A DNA stretch of 64,000 nt, taken from NCBI RefSeq assembly GCF_011762005.1, contig NZ_JAASQU010000002.1, forward strand, positions 434,001 to 498,000, read 5' to 3'. Each line of letters starts with the position of its first letter. Positions within the stretch are counted from its first letter, which is position 1. The translations under genes and the position numbers were made by a program. The stretch is from Qipengyuania flava (GTDB taxonomy: Bacteria > Pseudomonadota > Alphaproteobacteria > Sphingomonadales > Sphingomonadaceae). Shown here in pieces: positions 29,327-37,291 of this stretch. Below the pieces are notes generated by a model. That model saw only the letters and a program-made list of their open reading frames with translations. It searched no databases and was not told the origin of the DNA.

Positions 29327-29455
29327 CCGCTTTCGCCTGACCATCCCCTCAGCGTAAATACGTCTGCACGGCGGCGCTTCGCGCGCGAAAGTGTTTGGCG
29401 CCTCCCCGCCGCTCGCTTACTCCTCGGCCAACGCTAGGGAATGGGAGGCTTTGCT

Positions 29456-30181
29456 ATGTCACGGGTAGCCATCGTAACCGGGGGCACGCGCGGGATCGGA
29501 CGCGCGATCTGCGAAAGGCTGCGCGACGAGCGCGGCTTCACCATCATCGCCAACTACGCGGGCAATGACGACGCAGCCCGGCGGTTCACCGAGGAAACCG
29601 GCATTGCCACGGCGCGCTTCGATGTCGGCGATCACGACGCGGTGGTCGGCGCCTGCAAGGCGATCGAGGCCGAACATGGTGCGATCGACGTGGTGGTGAA
29701 CAACGCCGGGATCACGCGCGACGGGACCCTCCTCAAGATGAGCTATGAAGACTGGGACGCGGTCATGCGCACCAATCTGGGCGGCTGTTTCAACACCGCC
29801 AAGGCCACTTTCGCCGGGATGAAGGAACGCGGGTGGGGCCGCATCGTCAACATCGGCTCAATCAACGGCCAGGCCGGGCAATACGGCCAGGTCAATTACG
29901 CCGCCGCCAAGAGCGGGATTCACGGCTTCACCAAGGCGCTGGCGCAGGAGGGTGCGCGCTTCGGAATCACGGTCAACGCGATCGCACCGGGCTATATCGA
30001 TACCGACATGGTCGCCGCCGTGCCCGAACCTGTGCTCGAGAAGATCGTCGCCAAGATCCCAGTCGGCCGCTTGGGCAAAGCCGGTGAGATTGCGCGCGGG
30101 GTCAGCTTCCTGTGTTCCGAACACGCCGAATTCGTCACCGGATCGACGATGAGCATCAACGGTGGACAGCACATGTATTGA
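29456..30181 (+). CDS. phaB: Acetoacetyl-CoA reductase (PhaB-type SDR)
   Basis: Reduces acetoacetyl-CoA to (R)-3-hydroxybutyryl-CoA with NADPH, the second step of PHB synthesis. Seen: 241 residues, TGGTRGIGRAI at about 8-18, NNAGITRDGTLLKMSYEDW at about 82-100, Ser in NIGSINGQAGQYGQVNYAAAK with the catalytic Tyr-Lys. The GQYGQVNYAAAKSG and PGYIDTDMV wording is typical of PhaB rather than FabG. GGGAGG lies 7 bases before the ATG at 29456. No phaC or phaA is adjacent. Confidence 0.88.
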   Translation: MSRVAIVTGGTRGIGRAICERLRDERGFTIIANYAGNDDAARRFTEETGIATARFDVGDHDAVVGACKAIEAEHGAIDVVVNNAGITRDGTLLKMSYEDWDAVMRTNLGGCFNTAKATFAGMKERGWGRIVNIGSINGQAGQYGQVNYAAAKSGIHGFTKALAQEGARFGITVNAIAPGYIDTDMVAAVPEPVLEKIVAKIPVGRLGKAGEIARGVSFLCSEHAEFVTGSTMSINGGQHMY

Positions 30182-30230
30182 TCGTTTGGGGGCTTTCCGG
30201 CCGGAGCGCGCCTGTCTAGGAGCGCGCGCA

Positions 30231-30512
30231 ATGCAAATGCCCCCTTACCATCCCCCCAAGAAGTACTCGGTCCGCATCGATGGACACCGCACCTCGATCA
30301 GCCTCGAACCGCTGTTCTGGGAAAAGCTCACCACCGCCGCACGGATGCGCAACCAGTCGATCAATGCGCTGGTCGCCGAGATCGACGCCGAGCGGATTCG
30401 CGCCGAGACCCCGCCGGGTCTCGCGGGCGCGATCCGCATCTGGCTGGTCACGCATGAAAAGGGCGGCTGGATCGCTCCAGCCGCCCCTTCTTCGGTCGGC
30501 GACGGGCACTAG
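30231..30512 (+). CDS. Ribbon-helix-helix domain protein
   Basis: Small protein of 93 residues with the pattern YSVRIDGHRTSISLEPLFWEKL (about residues 10-31), then helices with ARMRNQSINALVAEID. This matches the alphaproteobacterial ribbon-helix-helix family (often annotated RHH_4), probably DNA-binding. AGGAG lies eight bases before the ATG. It follows phaB by 49 bases and may be cotranscribed; a role in PHA control is only a guess. Its last codons double as a terminator hairpin for the opposing gene. Confidence 0.8.
   Translation: MQMPPYHPPKKYSVRIDGHRTSISLEPLFWEKLTTAARMRNQSINALVAEIDAERIRAETPPGLAGAIRIWLVTHEKGGWIAPAAPSSVGDGH
30457..30486 (-). terminator. Intrinsic terminator inside the RHH coding sequence
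   Basis: On the minus strand GGGCGGCTGGA (30486-30476) pairs perfectly with TCCAGCCGCCC (30471-30461) around a four-base loop, followed by TTTT (30460-30457). It lies about 36 bases past the stop of the small opposing gene. The same bases encode the C-terminus of the RHH protein. On the plus strand the tail is weaker (CTTCTTC). Confidence 0.7.
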
Positions 30513-30521
30513 CCCGTCGCG

Positions 30522-30749
30522 TCAGTATTTGGCGGTCGCGTCGCTCGCGGGATAGGTCTCGTCGAGCGCTTCGTCGGTCTTGCTCATCGTGTCGCCCTTG
30601 GTGCCCGTTGCCGCGGCGCCCGCGTCGCGGAACTGCCCTTCGGGCTGGCCATCGGCAAAGGCGACGCCGTTGCGGTCGACACGGTTCTTCTCGTAATAGC
30701 GATATCCGGCATAGCCGAGGCCGCCGAGTGCAAGCAATTTGAGTAACAT
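30522..30749 (-). CDS. Small membrane-anchored protein of unknown function
   Basis: Protein of 75 residues starting MLLKLLALGGLGYAGYRYYE, one short hydrophobic helix rich in glycine, then a polar tail containing KTDEALDETYPASDAT. The tail motif DEALDETFPASD-like is common in small stress-related proteins of sphingomonads and other alphaproteobacteria, but no function is established. AAGGAG sits eight bases before the ATG, which supports the start strongly. It precedes murA's stop on the same strand side, yet has its own terminator. Confidence 0.75.
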   Translation of the reverse strand: MLLKLLALGGLGYAGYRYYEKNRVDRNGVAFADGQPEGQFRDAGAAATGTKGDTMSKTDEALDETYPASDATAKY

Positions 30750-30811
30750 ATGCGAACTCCTTTCTTGGCGATCCAACGTGCGGATCGCCGGAAAGGTCCG
30801 CGCAGTTTGGC

Positions 30812-32095
30812 TCAGTCGTCGCCGACCCGTTCGATATCCGCGCCCACCAGCTGAAGCTTCTCCTCGAGCCGCTCGTAACCGCGGTCGAGGTGGTAAAGCC
30901 GCCGTACGGTGGTCTCGCCCTCGGCTGCCAGTCCGGCGATCACCAAGCTCATCGAGGCGCGCAGATCGGTCGCCATTACCTCGGCCCCGGTCAGTTCGAC
31001 CGGTCCGCGGACGATCGCGGTGCGCCCCTCGGTTTCGATATCGGCACCCATCCGCGCCAGCTCGGGCACATGCATGAAACGGTTCTCGAAGATCGTTTCC
31101 TTGAGCACGCTGGTGCCTTCGGCGCGGGTCAGCAGGCTCATTAGCTGCGCCTGCATGTCGGTCGCGAGGCCGGGGAAGGGCGCGGTGGTGAGGTTGTGCG
31201 CCTTGAGCGGGCCGCGCGCGGCGACGTTCACGCCGTGCTTGTCGGTTTCCACCTCGACCCCGATGTTGCGCAGCGCGTGCAGCGTGGAACCCATGTCGCC
31301 CGCATCGGCACCCTCGAGCCGCACCTCGCCCCCGGTGATCGCCGCTGCGCAGGCGTAGGAACCCGCCTCGATCCGGTCGGGCATCACGCGATAGGTCGCG
31401 CCATGCAGCTTCTTGACGCCGTGGATCGTCAATTCGGATGTGCCGATGCCTTCGATCTCGGCACCCATTGCGCCCAGCAGATTGCACAGATCGACGATCT
31501 CGGGTTCGCGCGCGGCATTGATCAACCGGCTGGTGCCGTTGCACAGCACCGCCGCCATCAGCGCGTTCTCGGTTGCGCCAACCGAGACCACGGGAAAATC
31601 GAAGTCGCCGCCGGGCAGCCCGCCATCGGGCGCGATCGCCTTCACATAGCCCTGCGCCAGTTCGATCTGCGCGCCGAAGGCTTCCAGTGCCTTGAGATGC
31701 AGGTCAATCGGGCGATTGCCGATCGCACAGCCGCCGGGCAGCGAGACGGTCGCTTCGCCGGTGCGGGCAAGCAGTGGGCCGAGCACGAGGATCGAGGCGC
31801 GCATCTTGCGAACGAGATCATAGGGCGCGACCGAGCTGGTGATCCGCATCGCTTCGAGCGTGACGTTGCGGCCGAAATCCTCGGGCCGCTTGCCGGGGAT
31901 GGTATGGCTGACGCCGAACTGCGTCATCAGGTGCTGGAAGCCGTCGATATCGGCCAGCCGCGGGAGATTGCGCAGCGTCACCGCCTCTTCGGTCAGAAGC
32001 GCGCAGGGTATCAGCGTAAGCGCGGCGTTCTTGGCGCCCGAAATGGGAATGGTGCCCGACAGGCGCTTGCCGCCGCGAATGATCAGTTTGTCCAT
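30812..32095 (-). CDS. murA: UDP-N-acetylglucosamine 1-carboxyvinyltransferase
   Basis: First committed enzyme of peptidoglycan synthesis; transfers enolpyruvate from PEP to UDP-GlcNAc in the cytoplasm. Seen: 427 residues, [16 protein letters not shown] at about 15-30, and the catalytic loop [15 protein letters not shown] with the nucleophilic Cys near 119, the residue attacked by fosfomycin. The C-terminal [12 protein letters not shown] segment with the lid Arg is normal. The start at 32095 gives MDKLIIRGG. Divergent from galU. Confidence 0.97.
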   Translation of the reverse strand: MDKLIIRGGKRLSGTIPISGAKNAALTLIPCALLTEEAVTLRNLPRLADIDGFQHLMTQFGVSHTIPGKRPEDFGRNVTLEAMRITSSVAPYDLVRKMRASILVLGPLLARTGEATVSLPGGCAIGNRPIDLHLKALEAFGAQIELAQGYVKAIAPDGGLPGGDFDFPVVSVGATENALMAAVLCNGTSRLINAAREPEIVDLCNLLGAMGAEIEGIGTSELTIHGVKKLHGATYRVMPDRIEAGSYACAAAITGGEVRLEGADAGDMGSTLHALRNIGVEVETDKHGVNVAARGPLKAHNLTTAPFPGLATDMQAQLMSLLTRAEGTSVLKETIFENRFMHVPELARMGADIETEGRTAIVRGPVELTGAEVMATDLRASMSLVIAGLAAEGETTVRRLYHLDRGYERLEEKLQLVGADIERVGDD

Positions 32096-32220
32096 GGAAC
32101 CGTGCTTTACCCTTACGCGTCTAGCTGGCAAGCGTCACGAGAGTGTCGCACCCGCGCGCCAGCGGTCGTTTGTCGTTTCATTCCTATGCGCCCAGCGCAC
32201 AACCTTGCACGTGAGGCAGC

Positions 32221-33111
32221 ATGTCAGCTCATAAACCGATCAAGAAAGCCGTGTTTCCCGTCGCCGGACTGGGTACCCGTTTCCTCCCCGCGACCAAGGC
32301 CATTCCCAAGGAATTGCTGCCGATCGTCGACCGCCCGCTGATCCAGTATGCGGTGGACGAAGCGCGCGAGGCGGGGATCGAACAGATCATTTTCGTCACC
32401 GGCCGCGGCAAGACCGCGATCGTCGAACATTTCGACATGGCGTTCGAACTCGAAACCACGATGGACGAGCGCGGCAAGGACCTATCGGTGCTGGATCCCA
32501 CCCGCGCGACGCCGGGCGACATCATCACCGTACGCCAGCAGGTCCCGCTGGGGCTGGGCCATGCGATCTGGTGCGCGCGCGCGATCGTGGGGGACGAACC
32601 CTTCGCGATTCTCCTGCCCGACGAATTGATGGTCGCGGCCAAGGGCGGCGGCACCGGCTGCATGAAGCAGATGGTCGAAGCCTATGACAAGGTCGGCGGC
32701 AATCTGATCTCGGTGCTCGAAGTGCCGCAGGACGAAGTGTCGAGCTATGGCGTCATCGCACCCGGCGCCGAGCTGTCGGACACGCTCACCGAGGTGACCG
32801 GGCTGGTCGAGAAGCCTCCTGTCGCGGAAGCGCCCAGCAACAAGATCATCTCGGGTCGCTACATCCTCCAGCCCGAAGTCATGCGCGTACTCGAGGATCA
32901 GGAAAAGGGCGCAGGCGGTGAAATCCAGCTGACCGACGCCATGGCGAAGATGATCGGCAACCAGCCCTTCCACGCCGCCACCTTCGCCGGCCGCCGCTTC
33001 GACTGCGGCAGCAAGACCGGCTTCGTCGAGGCAACTCTGGCGCTGGCGCTCGAACGCGAAGACATGGGCGCCGAGGTGCGCATGATGGCGCAGCGGTTGC
33101 TGGCGGAGTAA
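32221..33111 (+). CDS. galU: UTP-glucose-1-phosphate uridylyltransferase
   Basis: Makes UDP-glucose for polysaccharides and glycolipids. Seen: 296 residues, the nucleotidyltransferase signature GLGTRFLPATKAIPKELLPIVD (about 16-37), the substrate motif ILLPDELMV (about 131), and the VEKP motif with SNKIISGRYIL (about 197-220). Usual length for the bacterial enzyme. It ends in a shared terminator with the flotillin gene. Its product could feed the exosortase-type polysaccharide genes elsewhere in the window. Confidence 0.96.
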   Translation: MSAHKPIKKAVFPVAGLGTRFLPATKAIPKELLPIVDRPLIQYAVDEAREAGIEQIIFVTGRGKTAIVEHFDMAFELETTMDERGKDLSVLDPTRATPGDIITVRQQVPLGLGHAIWCARAIVGDEPFAILLPDELMVAAKGGGTGCMKQMVEAYDKVGGNLISVLEVPQDEVSSYGVIAPGAELSDTLTEVTGLVEKPPVAEAPSNKIISGRYILQPEVMRVLEDQEKGAGGEIQLTDAMAKMIGNQPFHAATFAGRRFDCGSKTGFVEATLALALEREDMGAEVRMMAQRLLAE

Positions 33112-33114
33112 GGC

Positions 33115-33142
33115 AAAAAAGGGGACGCCGAAGCGCCCCCTT
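33115..33142. terminator. Bidirectional terminator between galU and the flotillin gene
   Basis: AAGGGGACGC (33119-33128) pairs with GCGCCCCCTT (33133-33142), one A-C mismatch, around a CGAA tetraloop. On the minus strand it is followed by six T residues (33120-33115), a good intrinsic terminator for the flotillin gene. On the plus strand the T tail is short. Confidence 0.75.
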
Positions 33143-33163
33143 CATATTGCCTGAATTGGCGTG

Positions 33164-34918
33164 TTATGCCGCCGGAGCGCCCTCGTCCTTCGTGACTTCC
33201 GGCTTTTTCGGTGCCTCGGCTTCGGCCTCGTCGACCTGCTCCGCAATATCGTCGAGCACGTCTGCCAGCCGCGGCGACACTTCGGCCGCCGCCGGCCCCT
33301 TGACCAAACTGTCGAGCGACGAGCCGTCGAGGCCAAGTTCCTTCATCAGCCCGTCGAGCACCGGGGCCTGCGCACGATAGGCCAGCGCGGCGCTGACCGC
33401 GTCGCTCGCCAGATTGCCCGAGCCACTGCCCGATCCGGGCATACCGCTGGCGTCGGTACGGTTTCCGCCGCCATTGGTCAGCCCGTCGACCTGGACGATC
33501 TTGATCGAATCGATCGCCTCCATCGGTTTTGCACTTTCGCGAATGACCTCGGGGAGAACCTTGAGCAGCGCCATCTTGGTCTGCAGGCTGATCTGGCCAG
33601 ATGACAGGATGTTGGCGGCTTCGTTGATCGCCTTCTGACCGGCGGCTTCGACTTCGAAGCGGACCCTGGCTGCCTCCGCCCGCAGTTTCTCGGCTTCCGC
33701 TTCGCCCTCGGCCTCGAGACGCGCGGCTTCGGCCCGGTTCGATGCGGCGTCCTTTTCCGCTTCGGCGTCGACGCGGATCTTGATCGCATCGCGCTCGGCC
33801 TGTTTCGAAGCCTCGATCAGCTCAATGCGCTTCTGACGTTCGGCGATTTCGGTCTCGCGACTGGTCGAAACCTGCTCTTCGGCAGCGACCGCCTTGGCCC
33901 GCGCCGCATCGGCTTCGGACTTGGCCTGGCTTTCTTCGCGGCTCTTGTTCTGCACCGCGATCTGCTGCTCCTGCCGGGCAATTTCGAGCGCGCGCTGCTG
34001 GTCGATCCGAGCCTCCTCGACCAGTCGGTCCGCTTCGATTTGCTGCGCATCGACCTGTTTCTTCGCCTCGATTCGTGCGGCGTCGGCCTCGCGGCTGCGC
34101 TCCGCCTGTTCACGGGCGATTTCGGATGCCTGCGCGGCCCGGCGGATCTCGACCTCGCGCTCCTGCTGCAGGCGGGCATATTCCTTATCGCGCCCGATCT
34201 CGAAACTCCGCGCATCGGCCTCGAGGTTCTTGGTTTCCATCTGCACGCGCGTGTCCTGCTCGATGTCGTTGCGCAGCTTCTTGCGCGCCTCGATCTGCTC
34301 TGTGAGCTTGGTCAGGCCTTCGGCGTCAAACGCGTTGTTGGCATTGAAATGCTCGATGCTGGTCTGGTCGAGACCGGTGAGCGAGACCGATTCGAGCTCA
34401 AGACCATTCATCGCGAGATCGTTGGACGAAACCTGCTGCACCTTCTGAACGAAATCGGCGCGCTGTTCGTGCAGCTCGTTCATGCTCATGCCTGCAGCGA
34501 CCGACCGCAGTGCGTCGACGAACTTGCCTTCGACGAGATCCTTGAGCATTTCCGGCTGCATGGTGCGTTGGCCGAGCGTCTGCGCTGCCATGGCGATCGA
34601 ACCCGCGTCGGGCTTCACGCGAACATAGAATTCCGCCTTCACGTCGATACGGAGCCGGTCAAGCGTGATCAGAGCCTCGCCATCGCGGCGCACCACCGAC
34701 AGCACCAGCGTGTTCATATTGACCGGCATGGTTTCGTGGAAAACCGGCAGGACCAGCGCACCGCCATTCATGACGACCTTTTCGCCGCCCACGCCCGTCC
34801 GAACGAAGGCGATCTCCTTCGAGGCGCGGCGATAAAGGCGCGTAAGCGTCAACGCGATGATGAGCAGGACGGCAAAACCGCCTCCACCCCAGATGGCGAT
34901 TTCAGGCAGGTTTTCCAT
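33164..34918 (-). CDS. Flotillin-like membrane scaffold protein (YqiK type)
   Basis: SPFH-domain protein of 584 residues. Seen: an N-terminal membrane helix (about residues 8-28), an SPFH/band-7 region (about 35-210), and a long charged coiled coil (about 215-440) of repeated Glu/Ala/Arg motifs. A Gly/Ser-rich linker and an acidic C-terminal tail follow. The family scaffolds lipid-raft-like membrane domains in bacteria. The YqiJ-like gene lies 45 bases upstream on the same strand, reproducing the known yqiJ-yqiK pairing. Confidence 0.9.
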   Translation of the reverse strand: MENLPEIAIWGGGGFAVLLIIALTLTRLYRRASKEIAFVRTGVGGEKVVMNGGALVLPVFHETMPVNMNTLVLSVVRRDGEALITLDRLRIDVKAEFYVRVKPDAGSIAMAAQTLGQRTMQPEMLKDLVEGKFVDALRSVAAGMSMNELHEQRADFVQKVQQVSSNDLAMNGLELESVSLTGLDQTSIEHFNANNAFDAEGLTKLTEQIEARKKLRNDIEQDTRVQMETKNLEADARSFEIGRDKEYARLQQEREVEIRRAAQASEIAREQAERSREADAARIEAKKQVDAQQIEADRLVEEARIDQQRALEIARQEQQIAVQNKSREESQAKSEADAARAKAVAAEEQVSTSRETEIAERQKRIELIEASKQAERDAIKIRVDAEAEKDAASNRAEAARLEAEGEAEAEKLRAEAARVRFEVEAAGQKAINEAANILSSGQISLQTKMALLKVLPEVIRESAKPMEAIDSIKIVQVDGLTNGGGNRTDASGMPGSGSGSGNLASDAVSAALAYRAQAPVLDGLMKELGLDGSSLDSLVKGPAAAEVSPRLADVLDDIAEQVDEAEAEAPKKPEVTKDEGAPAA

Positions 34919-34963
34919 TGCTTCTCCTAGGTGATGAACGAGATGATGATAAAAGTGCGCGGG

Positions 34964-35608
34964 TCAGGCGTGCGGTGCGAGACGCCGTTCCGCCAGCGCG
35001 GTGGCATAGAACCGATCGCCATCGCGCCGGACGAGCAGGATCTCGTCGCCAGCGTGCATCTCGCTGGAGGATTCGTGTGGCTCGACCATGACGTGATGCG
35101 GATGTCCGTGGACGTCGTTCACCCGCGCCCGAGCCGGCGAACCAGCGCGCGCTACCCCGTCGGTGATCGTCGCACGGCGTCCTAGCAGCGTTTCGGTGCC
35201 CACCGCCGAGGTCTCGTCTTGCGGGAGGATTTTCCCCAGCGGCTTGACCAGCAAGGCAGTGATGGGCGCTGCCGCCGCAGCAGCGATAAGCGCTGCAAGC
35301 CAGCGGTCGAGCGCTGCGCCCGTAATGCTTTCTGCCAGCGCCTGGATCGATACGCCGATTGCAGCAAAGCCGAACAGGAACAGCGCCAGCCAAACGGTAA
35401 ATGGTACGCGGCCTATTCCCAGCAGCGTGAACAGTCCGTCGAGCGTACCCGCTTCGGGTACGGCCTGGCCTTCGACATCCGCCGTCAAATCAGCTTCTGC
35501 GTCGCCGCCAAGAAAGTCGCCAAGCCCCAGCGCCTGTGCCATTGCAAACAGTAGGACCAAGACGAACGCTACCGCGAACGGCATGTTGTGTGCTTCGAAT
35601 ATCGACAT
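34964..35608 (-). CDS. YqiJ-like membrane protein with OB-fold C-terminus
   Basis: Protein of 214 residues, partner of the flotillin gene downstream. Seen: helices at about residues 9-30, 66-90 and 97-118, then a soluble beta-rich C-terminus (about 130-208) containing GRRATITDGVARAGSPARARV and EILLVRRDGDRFYA, an NfeD-like OB-fold layout. In related systems NfeD/YqiJ proteins anchor or modulate flotillin assemblies. The ATG at 35608 has a G-rich stretch just upstream. Confidence 0.82.
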   Translation of the reverse strand: MSIFEAHNMPFAVAFVLVLLFAMAQALGLGDFLGGDAEADLTADVEGQAVPEAGTLDGLFTLLGIGRVPFTVWLALFLFGFAAIGVSIQALAESITGAALDRWLAALIAAAAAAPITALLVKPLGKILPQDETSAVGTETLLGRRATITDGVARAGSPARARVNDVHGHPHHVMVEPHESSSEMHAGDEILLVRRDGDRFYATALAERRLAPHA

Positions 35609-35989
35609 GACCCCCCATGTTCTTAACTATGAATGCGCACTAGCGTTGAAGCCTTCTCGCAGCTTGAATAGCCGGCTTTCGAAGCATTCAGTTTGCATTA
35701 TTAGCAAGTATTTGCGCATCTCTACAGAAATATGCGACGAACCGAGTTCGGTTTTCCTACAGGGTTTGGGCTTTGCTAGGATGAGGACTTCCCGAGTGCT
35801 TGCCCGATGCGTCGTTCCCAAGGCTCCGAACTCAAACAGATAGAAGAATGGAGCCTCTTGAGAAGGTCACAAAGGCGCGTGACCGGTGCCCTCCGCAAAC
35901 CGCGGATTACTGCGCATCCGGCGCCAAAGATCACGCTTTCTTGAAACACCGAAAGCGGTCCATTGCGTCGTCCCCAATGGGAATTCTCA
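35609..35989. other. 381-base AT-richer intergenic region
   Basis: Stretch between the P450 gene's 3' end and the YqiJ start. It is visibly less GC-rich than the rest of the window and has no frame with normal codon use or a recognisable product. It holds a palindrome, AACCGAGTTCGGTT at 35740-35753, and a nearby CGCAT/ATGCG inverted pair. It may contain the promoter of the flotillin operon, a small RNA, or the remains of a lost gene. Nothing firmer can be said. Confidence 0.5.
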
Positions 35990-37291
35990 TCAGGCGGCGG
36001 TGAAGCGCAGTGGCAGCGTCTTGAGCCCGCCGACGAAGGTCGATTTGGACCGCGCGGGTTCGCCCGCCAGTTCGACGGCCTCGATCCGGTCGAGCAGCAC
36101 TTCGAACAGGATGCGCATCTCGAGCCGGGCGAGATGCAGGCCGAGGCACTGGTGTGCGCCCGCGCCGAAGGCGAGGTGGCGGTTGGGGCTGCGTGCGGCG
36201 TCGAAGTGGCGCGGGTCGTCGAAATGCGCCGGATCGTGATTGGCGGCGACATAGTTCATCATCAGCCAGTCGCCCTTGGCGATGGCCTGACCGCCGACCT
36301 CGGTATCCTCCGCCGCAGTGCGCATGAAGTGCTGCACCGGCGTGGTCCAGCGGATCGCTTCCTCGACGATGCCGGGCAGCAGGCTACGGTCGGCGCGCAC
36401 GCGTGCCCATTGCTCGCTATCCTGCGCCAGTGCGAGCATCGCGCCCGCGGTGCTGGCGCTGGTGGTGTCGTGGCCCGCGGCGGCGAGGATGATGTAATAG
36501 CCCATCATGTCGCGGTCGTTGAGCGGCTGGCCGTCGACCACCGCATTGGCGATGGTGCTGGCGACATCACCGGTGGGGTTGGCGCGGCGCTCGGCGGTGA
36601 GCTTGGCGAAATAGGCCTCGAAGTCCTTGACCGCGCCCGCCACCAGCTGGGTGATCGCCTCGGGCGGGAGGTCCTTCATCCCCGACTGGTTGAGGTCCTC
36701 GTCACTGCCGCCGAACATCTGCTGCGTAAGCGTCAGCATGCGCGGCTCGTCTTCCTCGGGCACGCCGAGGATCTGCATCACCACATGCAGCGGATAGGGC
36801 GCCGAAACGGCCTTCACGAAATCCGCCTCGCCGCCGCCCGCCAGCAGCCGGTCGACCGCCGCATGTGCGATGCTGCGGATTTCGTCCTCCACGCCGCGCA
36901 GGTTCTTGGGCATGAACCATTCCTGCGTCAGCTTGCGGTACTTCATGTGAACCGGCGCATCGAAGGTGACGAGGCTGGCGACCATGTGTTCGCTGCCCCC
37001 GGTGAGCGCCTTGGCGAACTCGATCCCCTCGGTCAGGCTGAACACGACGCTGTGAGGGTTGTTGAGGAAGGTCGCATTGTCCTTCGACATGCGCATTACA
37101 TCGTCATAGCGCGTGACCAGCCAGAAGGGCGGATGGACCGCATCGTCGGCCGGTTCGACCCAGGCGATGGGGGTGTCCTCGCGCAGGCGGTCGAACGCGT
37201 CGAGCAGGCCGTCCCATTCGGCATAGCTCTGCGGGTCGATCACCGCGCGGGCGGTGGCCGGATCGAGGCGGGGCCGGTCCTGCGCCGGCAT
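35990..37291 (-). CDS. Cytochrome P450
   Basis: Soluble bacterial P450 monooxygenase of 433 residues. Seen: the I-helix oxygen-activation motif AAGHDTTSAS (about 271-280), the K-helix EEAIR (ExxR, about 312), and the heme ligand Cys near 382 in FGAGAHQCLGLHLAR. All core residues are present. Its start shares one base with the stop of the acyl-CoA ligase upstream, so the two are coupled. This pairing suggests hydroxylation of a fatty acid, terpene or steroid acid that is then, or already, CoA-activated. It needs a ferredoxin and reductase, which are not adjacent. Confidence 0.95.
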   Translation of the reverse strand: MPAQDRPRLDPATARAVIDPQSYAEWDGLLDAFDRLREDTPIAWVEPADDAVHPPFWLVTRYDDVMRMSKDNATFLNNPHSVVFSLTEGIEFAKALTGGSEHMVASLVTFDAPVHMKYRKLTQEWFMPKNLRGVEDEIRSIAHAAVDRLLAGGGEADFVKAVSAPYPLHVVMQILGVPEEDEPRMLTLTQQMFGGSDEDLNQSGMKDLPPEAITQLVAGAVKDFEAYFAKLTAERRANPTGDVASTIANAVVDGQPLNDRDMMGYYIILAAAGHDTTSASTAGAMLALAQDSEQWARVRADRSLLPGIVEEAIRWTTPVQHFMRTAAEDTEVGGQAIAKGDWLMMNYVAANHDPAHFDDPRHFDAARSPNRHLAFGAGAHQCLGLHLARLEMRILFEVLLDRIEAVELAGEPARSKSTFVGGLKTLPLRFTAA

